Shown: piece after piece, positions 1 through 6,836 of the stretch
Position numbering within the stretch: the stretch's first letter is position 1
Layout of the letters: each line of letters begins with the position of its first letter
Source of the DNA: Bog-105 sp965277855
GTDB lineage: Bacteria > Acidobacteriota > Terriglobia > Bryobacterales > Bryobacteraceae
Assembly: GCA_965277855.1 (NCBI GenBank)
Contig: OZ255847.1
Span: 3,472,001-3,536,000, forward strand
Reading direction: 5' to 3'
DNA: 64,000 nucleotides
Made by a program: the position numbers and the translations under genes
Notes under the pieces: model-generated
Told to the model about the DNA's origin: nothing
Seen by the model: the letters and a program-made list of their open reading frames with translations, nothing else
The model's database searches: none

Positions 1-124
1 TGGCCGTTGCGGTGGACGTGGTGTCCTGTGCGGGCTGAACTGCGCTTGCCGCTGCCACGCCCGACGAGAGAGCGAGAGCTGTTAGCGCCATCGGAACCAC
101 GAACCATTTTTGAAGCGTCATCAT
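1..124 (-). CDS. N-terminus of a secreted or periplasmic protein (runs off the left edge)
   Basis: The reverse strand from 124 opens with two ATG codons (MMTLQKW...) followed by a hydrophobic stretch rich in Ala, Leu and Val and then an Ala-rich segment (GVAAASAVQPAQ) that looks like a signal-peptidase I site. After it the chain is Gln/Thr/Ser-rich. Only about 41 residues are inside the window, so the mature protein cannot be identified. It is read away from the tRNA-Leu gene, and the interval 125-279 between them is non-coding and probably holds both promoters. Confidence 0.55.
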   Translation of the reverse strand, partial: MMTLQKWFVVPMALTALALSSGVAAASAVQPAQDTTSTATA

Positions 125-279
125 AATAGATCTGCACACCCTTTTTGTAACGAAACGAACTGATCTTAAGAAGCATATAAGGCGTGGTCAAGTGGTTGCA
201 AGGTCGAGCCAGCCAAAAAGTACCAGGTCCCCGCATGGCGTCCGTCCCCTATGATGTATAAGAGACTTGCGTCAAGCAG

Positions 280-368
280 GCCCGGGTGGCGAAATCGGCA
301 GACGCAAAGGACTTAAAATCCTTTTTCGCGCAAGCGGAGTGCGGGTTCAAGTCCCGCCCCGGGCACCA
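280..368 (+). tRNA. tRNA-Leu (anticodon TAA)
   Basis: Acceptor arm GCCCGGG (280-286) pairs with CCCGGGC (358-364), followed by discriminator A and an encoded CCA (366-368). The anticodon stem AAGGA/TCCTT (307-311, 319-323) encloses the loop CTTAAAA with anticodon TAA at 314-316. A long variable arm and a T-arm with GTTCAAG are present, as expected of a class II tRNA. tRNA genes are common attachment sites for integrative elements, and a degraded conjugative element lies immediately downstream, but no copy of the tRNA 3' end was seen elsewhere in the window. Confidence 0.95.
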
Positions 369-387
369 CCTAGCTGGTTGTCCAAAC

Positions 388-1671
388 CGGACACACAGGT
401 AACAGATTGTTCCTAAGAGATAGGTAACACTGTTGGCCCGAAGGGATTTTCGAGGGTTTGCAAAGTTCTTTCCTCCAGATCGATATAGCCCAGATCGTAA
501 TCCATAAAGCTGACCAGCCAGATGCCGTCCTCAACTTCCTTGATGCCGACGGCTTGACCAGCCAGGGACTTGCTCAGATTGATTTTCTTGCGATGCAGGC
601 AGATGCGCCCGCAACAGGTCACGAGCACAGTTTTGTCGTGAAACGGATAGTGCGGCTCCAGGATGCCGACATAGGGCTTGGCCGAAGCCGTATAGAGCTG
701 AGACGGAACTTGCATAGCAATTGCTTCGTGCGGGCGTTCGTTGTTGAATTCCTCAAGAAAGGTGTCGAACTTGCCCTGCTGCTGAAGGATGTTGCCGCCC
801 GCCGGACGGGTGGCTTCTTGCTTCAGGGTCAGGTGCATGCGCTCGTGTCGGCCGTTCTGCTGCGGATGACCGGGGCGAATGCGCTCGATGGTAATGCCCA
901 GGCGTAACCACCAGACCGAAAGTTTGGAAAGCTGAAACAGACCATGCGGCGAAGCGAAGGGAACGCCATTGTCCGAGCGAATGGCCTGCGGTAGGCCGCG
1001 CTCCCGAAACAGGCGATCAAAGGCCCGCCGAGCCAGTTCTTCACGATTCGATTCCAAGGCTTCACACAGGAGCAGATAGCGCGAAGCATGGTCGGTGACG
1101 GTGAGCGGATAACAATAACGTTTGTCGCCGAGCTGGAACTCGCCCTTGTAATCGGTGCACCACAGGTCATTCGGCCGCAAGCCATCGGAAAGAGGCGTGC
1201 CTTCGGCTCGCGTGCGTGGCCGCGCCATACGCTTCACCAGGTCATGCCGATCGAGTACAGCATGCACAGTGCTGGCCGCCGGCACTTTGACCGCGTGCGG
1301 CAATCGTCGCAGCAAGCGCTCGCGGATCTTACGCGCACCCCAGTGCGGTTTCTCGCGCTGGGCTGCGACGATCGCCGCTTCCACTTGCTCCGGCAACTGA
1401 TTGGCATACCGGAAAGGCCGGCCTTTCCGATCGCTGAGCCCTTCCAGACCGCATTGTTCTTACCGCTCAAAGATCTTGTAACCAGTCTTGCGCGAGATCC
1501 CGAATTCCCGGCACAGCGAAGCCATGCTTTCGCCGTCCTTCAGCCGGATGACAAACCGCATTCGTTCTTCCATCACAGAACTCTCCTTCCATGGCATCCC
1601 TTTCTCCGCCTCCCTTCAGGCGAAAAAGTGTAACCCATGTCTCCGGTACGTTCTGTTACCTATGTCTCGGG
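388..1671 (-). mobile_element. IS481-family insertion sequence
   Basis: Imperfect terminal inverted repeats are visible. The left end reads ...ACACAGGTAACAGA (from about 391) and the reverse complement of the right end reads GAGACATAGGTAACAGA (from about 1670). Each is followed by a second related motif (AGATAGGTAACAC at the left, GACATGGGTTACAC at the right). One transposase reading frame fills the interior. The left end lies about 20 bp behind tRNA-Leu; the right end falls inside a vapC gene. The missing part of vapC is not on the other side of the IS, so a deletion accompanied or followed the insertion. Exact ends are uncertain by a few bases. Confidence 0.8.
413..1573 (-). pseudogene. IS481-family DDE transposase with an internal stop
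   Basis: The frame starts at ATG 1573 behind an AAGGAGAG ribosome site and opens with MEERMRFVIR, then an HTH-type segment LCREFGISRKTGYKIFER. Codon 38 (1460-1462) is TAA. The frame then continues as EQCGLEGLSDRKGRPFRY and runs to 413, so this is an otherwise complete protein of about 386 codons with one nonsense change, probably from a Tyr codon. The integrase core is intact: Asp in WCTDYKG, Asp in IRSDNG, Glu in NGRHERMH, the DDE triad. Restart at an internal TTG (1396) would lack the N-terminal HTH. The element is probably no longer autonomous. Confidence 0.85.
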
Positions 1672-1835
1672 TCGGTCATCCGCAACGAGTTCGATGCCAA
1701 CCGGATCTCAACCAAGGTGACCGCACTTATGTAGAGCTGATGAAGCGGACGGTTGGCAATGAAAGCGACAACTCTCGGTTCGGGTCTGGGTCGGCGCAGC
1801 TCTGATAAGACATTGGTATCGAGCAACCATGCCAT
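1672..1835 (-). pseudogene. vapC: VapC (PIN-domain toxin), 3' part removed by the IS481 element
   Basis: From ATG 1835, which overlaps the upstream antitoxin stop as TGATG, the frame reads MAWLLDTNVLSELRRPRPEP and continues to a segment VTLVEIRLAS, the typical first half of a VapC ribonuclease. It holds the first PIN acidic residue (LLDTN) and the Glu of VEIR. The frame runs into the IS end near 1671 and the downstream acidic residues are lost. Toxin activity is therefore not expected; the linked antitoxin frame is still open. Confidence 0.85.
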
Positions 1836-2098
1836 CAGAACACGACATCACGTACGGGAAGACGTTCGCGTGGCGGCTCCAAGTCGATATCTCTGTATGG
1901 CGAAGCCTGCATTACGGCAATGAGATCAGCGCTCGTAAATAGGCGCATTTCACCCGTAGAGACGGCCTCGTCAGAAGATGAGGGCAGAGATGATTTTAGG
2001 GCCTGTATGAGGGCTTCTTCGATATCTTGAAACCGGCCGGATTTCATTCGTTCCAGAATAAGGGTTTCAAGCTCGGGTTTGTGGATCTCAATGGTCAT
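1835..2098 (-). CDS. Antitoxin of the truncated VapC (type II TA system)
   Basis: An 87-residue acidic protein whose stop overlaps the vapC start by one base, the usual layout of a translationally coupled antitoxin-toxin operon. The N-terminal half (KPELETLILERMKSGRFQDI) is a predicted helical, RHH-like dimerisation and DNA-binding segment related to ParD-type antitoxins; the C-terminal part (PYRDIDLEPPRERLP) is the kind of extended tail that wraps a PIN toxin. The assignment rests mainly on size, pairing and the adjacent VapC. It normally represses its own promoter, which would lie in 2099-2160. With its toxin destroyed it is an orphan. Confidence 0.7.
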   Translation of the reverse strand: MTIEIHKPELETLILERMKSGRFQDIEEALIQALKSSLPSSSDEAVSTGEMRLFTSADLIAVMQASPYRDIDLEPPRERLPVRDVVF

Positions 2099-2389
2099 GG
2101 GCAGGTCGTCTCTCCTTTATGGTTTCATAGGTTTGCCTTCCGGCGCCAGTATTGAACAAGAGCTCTAGAAAAAAATATGGTTTTTGCGGGAAGCTCTAAC
2201 GGCTCGCAGGGGTCGAACCGTACTCATCGAAACGCCCTTGTCAGCCAGTAACGTCAAGCTGTGGGGGCGGGACGATTCTGTCTGACACGGAGGTGGCCTT
2301 ATCTGCCGGCCAGACAGGTAATAAGCTTTCCCTTCTCTCGACCGGAACACTTGGTTGGCGAGGGTACAATTTTACCTTGGAAAGCACCG

Positions 2390-3316
2390 ATGGCCGTCCC
2401 TGATTTCCAGAGCTTTTTCGTACCTGTCCTGCGTGCAACCCTGGACGGTAAAGAGCATTCCTCGGCTGAGATCCGTGAGAAGGTCGCCGCGGAACTGGAC
2501 CTCACAGCGGAAGATCTTGATCAAAAACTCCCCAGCGGCACGCAGACCGTGTTTGCTAACCGAGCAACCTGGAGCACGGTTTACCTAACCAAGGCGGGCG
2601 CCCTCGAAAGGCCCAGGCGGGGGACCTTTCAGATCACGGAACGCGGTCGTCGTCTTTTGCAGAAGTGTCCACGGCGCTTCACTAAACAGGCGCTTAACTC
2701 CTTTCCAGAGTTCGTCGCGTTCAGTAGAGGTCAAGGAGCAGATACCGGCAAGCCAGAGGAGGGGGACGAATCCGTAAAACCCTCTGATGACTCGGCCCAC
2801 ACGCCAGAGGAAAACCTGATAAGCGCTTACCAACTCCTGCAAAACACTTTGGCTAACGAGGTGCTCGAAGCGGTGAGAAAATCCACACCTCGCTTTTTTG
2901 AGGAGCTGGTAGTCGATCTCCTCGTCGCAATGGGTTACGGCGGATCGGTTGCTGATGCAGGGAAAGCTGTGGGTCGGAGTGGCGATGACGGCATTGACGG
3001 CATTATCAAAGAAGATAAACTCGGCCTTGACTTTGTCTACATTCAAGCAAAGCGGTGGAAAGACTCGGTTGGAAGGCCAGTGATTCAAGCATTTGCGGGA
3101 AGCCTGGAAGGTCATCGTGCCAGAAAAGGTGTCTTCATTACGACATCCATTTTCACGTCGGACGCAGTTGACTATGTTCAGCGAATCGAGAAGAAGATCG
3201 TGTTAGTCGATGGTAAACGGCTCGCCGATCTGATGATCGAGCACAACGTCGGAGTTACTGCGACGCAGACCTTCACGCTCAAAAGACTTGATTCTGACTA
3301 TTTTGAAACCGCTTGA
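2390..3316 (+). CDS. mrr: Mrr-type type IV restriction endonuclease
   Basis: A 308-residue protein, about the length of E. coli Mrr. I place the start at ATG 2390 (MAVPDFQSFFVPVL) because it matches the Mrr N-terminus; the open frame extends 43 codons further upstream without family similarity. Residues 1 to about 90 form the Mrr winged-helix DNA-binding domain; roughly 165-290 form the Mrr catalytic domain of the PD-(D/E)XK fold, with GDDGIDGII carrying the Asp and YIQAKRW carrying the Q-x-K that replaces E-x-K in this family. It ends DYFE, as Mrr does. Mrr enzymes cut modified (methylated) DNA, so this is a plausible defence cargo gene. It is intact although neighbouring genes are decayed. 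A TACAAT hexamer at 2365-2370 may be its -10 element. Confidence 0.92.
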   Translation: MAVPDFQSFFVPVLRATLDGKEHSSAEIREKVAAELDLTAEDLDQKLPSGTQTVFANRATWSTVYLTKAGALERPRRGTFQITERGRRLLQKCPRRFTKQALNSFPEFVAFSRGQGADTGKPEEGDESVKPSDDSAHTPEENLISAYQLLQNTLANEVLEAVRKSTPRFFEELVVDLLVAMGYGGSVADAGKAVGRSGDDGIDGIIKEDKLGLDFVYIQAKRWKDSVGRPVIQAFAGSLEGHRARKGVFITTSIFTSDAVDYVQRIEKKIVLVDGKRLADLMIEHNVGVTATQTFTLKRLDSDYFETA

Positions 3317-3414
3317 ATTTCGCTCGTCGCCGGCTCAATAACCAGTAGCCCGAGATCGCATGGATTGCAAAGAATGGGCTTGCGATTAAAGCGTTTCGGC
3401 GCGGGTTCCCATCA

Positions 3415-3855
3415 ATGTCTGCCCATCAAATTTCGGTACCATCTGGCGATCAAGAGCAACTTCGTGCCCTCCGCGACCTGTTACAGGCGCGGCGAGGCCA
3501 CGGTTACGGGCGCGAACAATGAACGACAACCGGTCCCGGCTTCGGTGCGCGAAGTATTGGTCCGGATTTTGACCCACATGGAAGAGGGGCAAGCAATCAC
3601 GATCATTCCGGCGAGCCATGACTTGACCTCATAGGAGGCCGCCGAACTTGCTTGCTGTGCCGCGCCAGTACATGGTCCGGCTTCTGGAGGTGGGGAACTT
3701 CCATCGAACCTGGCACTCACCGGCGCCTCTATTTTCAGGACCTGATGACTTACAAGAAAGCGCGTGACCGTCAACGGCGGCAAGCCTTGGATCAGATGGC
3801 TCGCGAAGAACTCAAGGCCGGGACGTATAACGTTTTCGTGTTGCCGGAAGAATGA
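3415..3855 (+). pseudogene. Antitoxin with excisionase-type HTH, multiply frameshifted
   Basis: Translating in pieces gives a recognisable antitoxin order. ATG 3415 starts MSAHQISVPSGDQEQLRALR; another frame gives VPASVREVLVRILTHMEEG then AITIIPASHDLTS followed by TAG where Gln is expected, then EAAEL. Another frame gives VPRQYMVRLLEVG, and a further one THRRLYFQDLMTYKKARDR and LKAGTYNVFVLPEE to the stop at 3855. These blocks match HTH_17/excisionase-like antitoxins that precede PIN toxins. At least three indels and one nonsense codon are needed, so it is a dead gene. No toxin follows directly. The short interval 3317-3414 is non-coding. Confidence 0.8.
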
Positions 3856-3971
3856 GTGCGGCCGGCACTCTGATCGCCTAGGGCTGTGAAGTCTTTGAGT
3901 TCGCTTCAAAGCGAGCGGTTCTCGCGGTAGGCATATCAAAAGATCTGAGAATGTGTTACAAGTAGTACAAG

Positions 3972-4208
3972 ATGGACACGACAGTACGTAATCTCGATGA
4001 GCAGGCCTATAGAGCACTGCGGGCTCGTGCGGTACTCGAAGGACGTACGGTTGGCGACCTGATCTCCGAAGCGATCCGCGTATATTTGCTCCGACCAACG
4101 ACTGTTCAAAAGCGCGGAAGTCTTCGAGCGTTGAAGCCAGAACCATTCCCTGAAGGAAATGAGCGGTTAAGTTCGGAAATTGATTCGATTGTCTATGGCC
4201 AGCGGTGA
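3972..4208 (+). CDS. vapB: VapB/FitA-type antitoxin
   Basis: A 78-residue protein with an N-terminal ribbon-helix-helix (TTVRNLDEQAYRALRARAVL, then GRTVGDLISEAIRVYL) typical of FitA/VapB antitoxins, followed by a flexible C-terminal tail. Its stop overlaps the downstream vapC start. A direct repeat TACAAG-TAG-TACAAG lies at 3957-3971 directly against the ATG and may be an operator or part of the promoter, fitting autoregulation by the antitoxin-toxin complex. The pair is intact, unlike the two other TA remnants in this island, which suggests it still contributes addiction or defence. Confidence 0.85.
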   Translation: MDTTVRNLDEQAYRALRARAVLEGRTVGDLISEAIRVYLLRPTTVQKRGSLRALKPEPFPEGNERLSSEIDSIVYGQR

Positions 4209-4609
4209 TCGTTCTCGATTCTAGTTTTCTCGTTGGCTTCCATAACGAGCGGGACGGGCATCACCAAACTGCTTCCGTTCTCATGGATCAGTTCCTGGTA
4301 GGCAAATGGGGCAGAGGATTGCTGCTTGAATATGTCTTTTTGGAAGTCACAACCGTGCTCCTGGTTCGCCGCGACCTGAACGTCGCTACACGCGTGGGAA
4401 ATATCCTACTCGAGGCGCAGGAATTGGAGTTCGTGCCATGCTCGGATTTGTTTCCAGAGATCTTTAAGGCGTTTCAAGACCAAAAGAGCACGAAGCTTAG
4501 CTTCGCCGACTCGGCGATCGCGTACGTGGCTCAACAGCGAGCCGAGGGGCTCGTCTTAACCTTCGATGACGAACTTCGGAATATCGCCGGCATTCAGATA
4601 CCGCGATAA
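4205..4609 (+). CDS. vapC: VapC PIN-domain ribonuclease toxin
   Basis: A 134-residue PIN protein starting at GTG 4205, overlapping vapB by four bases. The conserved acidic residues are in place: Asp in VLDSSFLV (near residue 5), Glu in the EYVFLEV segment (about 45), Asp in FADSAIAYV (about 100) and Asp in TFDDELR (about 117). These coordinate Mg2+ for RNA cleavage in the family; VapC toxins cleave tRNA or rRNA and are neutralised by VapB. The target cannot be told from sequence. Confidence 0.9.
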   Translation: MIVLDSSFLVGFHNERDGHHQTASVLMDQFLVGKWGRGLLLEYVFLEVTTVLLVRRDLNVATRVGNILLEAQELEFVPCSDLFPEIFKAFQDQKSTKLSFADSAIAYVAQQRAEGLVLTFDDELRNIAGIQIPR

Positions 4610-5108
4610 CTCGCCTTACCGTACAAGGCGTACGACGTGGTCATCTTATACGAGATGACTTCCTGGGCTCCCGGTACGGCCTTGCGGATGGTGGTACGCC
4701 CGCGCCCGTGCGCCCTGCACGGTCTCGGGTTGCGAAGCGGTGGACTCGTCAACGGAACTTTAAATCGCTCTTGGCCATCGTAATTCTCGCCTTATGGCTC
4801 GCCCCAACGCGTATCGGCGCTTAACGGGCAGCGGAGTGCCACGGATTATCTCACTGGGGTCCTTCTAGGTCTAGCTCTTGATCAGGTCACGTGACATCGC
4901 GCGCTACTGTTCTTTCTTATGATCGTCAGCTTCAGCGACCGGCACGATGAACCATAGCCGCCTTTACGCCCAAATGGATCAGTCACACTGCGCTATCGGC
5001 TACATCCTGTGGAATCCGCCGGCCTCCCGTTACGCGCAGATGCGAACCCAATCTTCAGTGCACTCAGATAAGTCATGACACCCTACTCTGAGCGTTTATA
5101 AAGAGTGA
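4610..5108 (+). other. Non-coding stretch of about 500 bp between vapC and the DUF4268 gene
   Basis: No open frame here has recognisable content; the longest ATG frame at its right end is about 42 codons (from roughly 4957) and resembles nothing known. Composition is mixed and no repeat, tRNA or strong hairpin was seen. It may hold the promoter of the following gene; otherwise it looks like a decayed segment of the island. Confidence 0.5.
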
Positions 5109-6326
5109 ATGCCACAACCAACGCTGGGCAAGCTTGAGACGTTAAGTCTTCGTGAACTATGGAGAAATGAAGAGCGGGACTTCACGCCATGGCTGGTTCA
5201 AAACATCGACCAGCTCTCAGAACTCCTCGGCGTGCAGATAATCGTTGAGCAGGCTGAGAAAAGGGTTGGAAGGTACGAACGCGACATTCTTGGCCGTACC
5301 GAGAACGGCTCAATCGTCATAGTCGAGAACCAGCTCGAGGGAACCGACCACACTCATCTTGGCCAATTACTTACATATGCCGCTGGCCTTGATGCCGCCA
5401 TCGTTGTGTGGGTGGCTCCCGAGGTTTGCGATGAACACCGCCGTGCGATTGAGTGGCTGAACAACAAGATTGTCGACGAAGTTTCTTTTTTTCTCGTACG
5501 GCCTGAGGTTTTTTCCATAAGCGGATCGCCACCTGCTGTGAGGTTCAATTTGGAAGCGGCCCCAAGCAAATTCTCCCGCCATCTCCGTGGCACAACACAA
5601 AGTCCGTGGCGGGACTTTTTGAGAGACTTTTGGGAAGATCTCTGTCCTTACCTCGCCGCGCACGGTGATGGTTGGGCACAAGGGCGGGCGGCGATGAGTG
5701 AGAACTATCTTTATTCGACTGTCGGCAAGAGCGGCGTTAGTGTGGGTGTCGATTTTAATAAGTCGTTATCTCGGATCTTCGTGAGAATCTGGCTGGAAGG
5801 CGACACGGCAGAAAGGCAGACGGTGAAGTCGCGGTTCGATCTGCTCGCAGGCTATCGATCAAGTATTGAACCGGAGTTTCTTGATGAGGATCTGCCTCTG
5901 TTCTGGGAGCGCCGCGACGATAAAAATTGTTCCACCGTATTCGTTGCTCGTTCTTACGACTGGGACAATATCTTGGAAGCGACTCCAGAGCGCGAAGCTC
6001 TGTTTTTGTGGATTGCTCGGAACCTGACCGCATTTCGAAAGATCGCGATAGATTACTTAGTCGACGGTCGAACTCAAAGTGAAAACTTCAGCGACAGCGT
6101 CGACAAGAGTCTGAACGCAGAGCCTGCCGTCCATTTTGAAGGGGAGCTAAGTGACGAGTCTGAGCACGCGCCAATGCTGGCTAACGAAGTGGCCAACCGG
6201 ATGTCTGATGATCTTGCTGAAATCCAGGCGTTCAAGCTCGGCTTTACAGAAGATCAGGTTGCTAAGTTGATTCGTCACCCTTCCCGCACTACTGACTTAA
6301 ACCCCGGCCAAGACGATTCGCAATAG
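5109..6326 (+). CDS. DUF4268 protein with an N-terminal PD-(D/E)XK nuclease-like domain
   Basis: A 405-residue protein. The N-terminal part (about 1-150) has the pattern of a NucS/RecB-like restriction fold: WRNEERDFTPWLVQN, then RYERDILGRTENG, then IVIVENQLEGTDHTHLGQLL with an Asp and an E-x-Q motif in catalytic positions, and an AAIVVWVAP strand. The C-terminal part (about 160-330) corresponds to DUF4268, and a charged tail follows. Proteins with this architecture are widespread, often near defence or mobile genes, and act in an unproven way. It is probably a DNA-acting nuclease or sensor; this is inference. The start ATG follows AAAGAGTGA. It stands alone, with no operon partner. Confidence 0.75.
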   Translation: MPQPTLGKLETLSLRELWRNEERDFTPWLVQNIDQLSELLGVQIIVEQAEKRVGRYERDILGRTENGSIVIVENQLEGTDHTHLGQLLTYAAGLDAAIVVWVAPEVCDEHRRAIEWLNNKIVDEVSFFLVRPEVFSISGSPPAVRFNLEAAPSKFSRHLRGTTQSPWRDFLRDFWEDLCPYLAAHGDGWAQGRAAMSENYLYSTVGKSGVSVGVDFNKSLSRIFVRIWLEGDTAERQTVKSRFDLLAGYRSSIEPEFLDEDLPLFWERRDDKNCSTVFVARSYDWDNILEATPEREALFLWIARNLTAFRKIAIDYLVDGRTQSENFSDSVDKSLNAEPAVHFEGELSDESEHAPMLANEVANRMSDDLAEIQAFKLGFTEDQVAKLIRHPSRTTDLNPGQDDSQ

Positions 6327-6599
6327 TTGACGACGGTAGATGTAGCGGACATACCCGGCCAAGATCTCTGCTTGCGCGATCCTTTGAAGCACTATCCTAT
6401 CTATCCGATCTGGAAAGCTGCAAAGCTTCACTTGTCTGTCTAACGCGCCTAGCTGTAGAGGTGCGGAAGGGTTGTGACCGGTTCTTGTCGGCTAACTGGA
6501 AATTGACAGCTTATCCCTCTGTAGCACACCGCTTAAACTCTTACGTCAGCGTTTATGGAGCGAGCTTCATACTCAGCGAATCGCCTTAATTAAGCGAAA

Positions 6600-6832
6600 G
6601 TTCCCAGTGTTCCCACACTTAGCTCGATACTGGGAACCCCGTAAGTTATTGATTGATAGCGGCTGTTCCCGCTGCTCCCAGTGTTCCCAGTTGTAGCCGC
6701 GAAGTTATGTAAGCAAGTAATTTCGCTGGCGTACATGTGCGCGAGCAAGCAGACAGGGAACTCCGGAAACATCGTTTATTGTCAAGCAGATGCACTGAGA
6801 ACAGACCGGGAACAAAACTGGGAACTGGGAAC
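6600..6832. repeat. Cluster of nine GGGAAC/GTTCCC motifs with inverted arrangement
   Basis: The 510-bp gap 6327-6836 between two convergent genes has no convincing gene. Its right half contains nine exact copies of GTTCCC or GGGAAC: 6600, 6609, 6632 (as GGGAAC), 6665, 6683, then GGGAAC at 6756, 6808, 6820 and 6827. Left copies mostly read GTTCCC and right copies all read GGGAAC, so the block can fold on itself: CTCCCAGTGTTCCCAGTT (6675-6692) faces AACTGGGAACTGGGAAC (6816-6832). Chance expectation for nine hexamers in 233 bp is about 0.1. It sits directly behind the replication gene, so iteron, single-strand origin or terminator roles are possible. Confidence 0.7.
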
Positions 6833-6836
6833 AAAT

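Noticed and set aside
458..907. Plus-strand frames opposite the IS481 transposase
   Set aside because: Antisense shadows of a recognised transposase; no family content.
3481..4146. 221-codon minus-strand frame
   Set aside because: It runs antisense through the antitoxin pseudogene and vapB, both recognisable on the plus strand.
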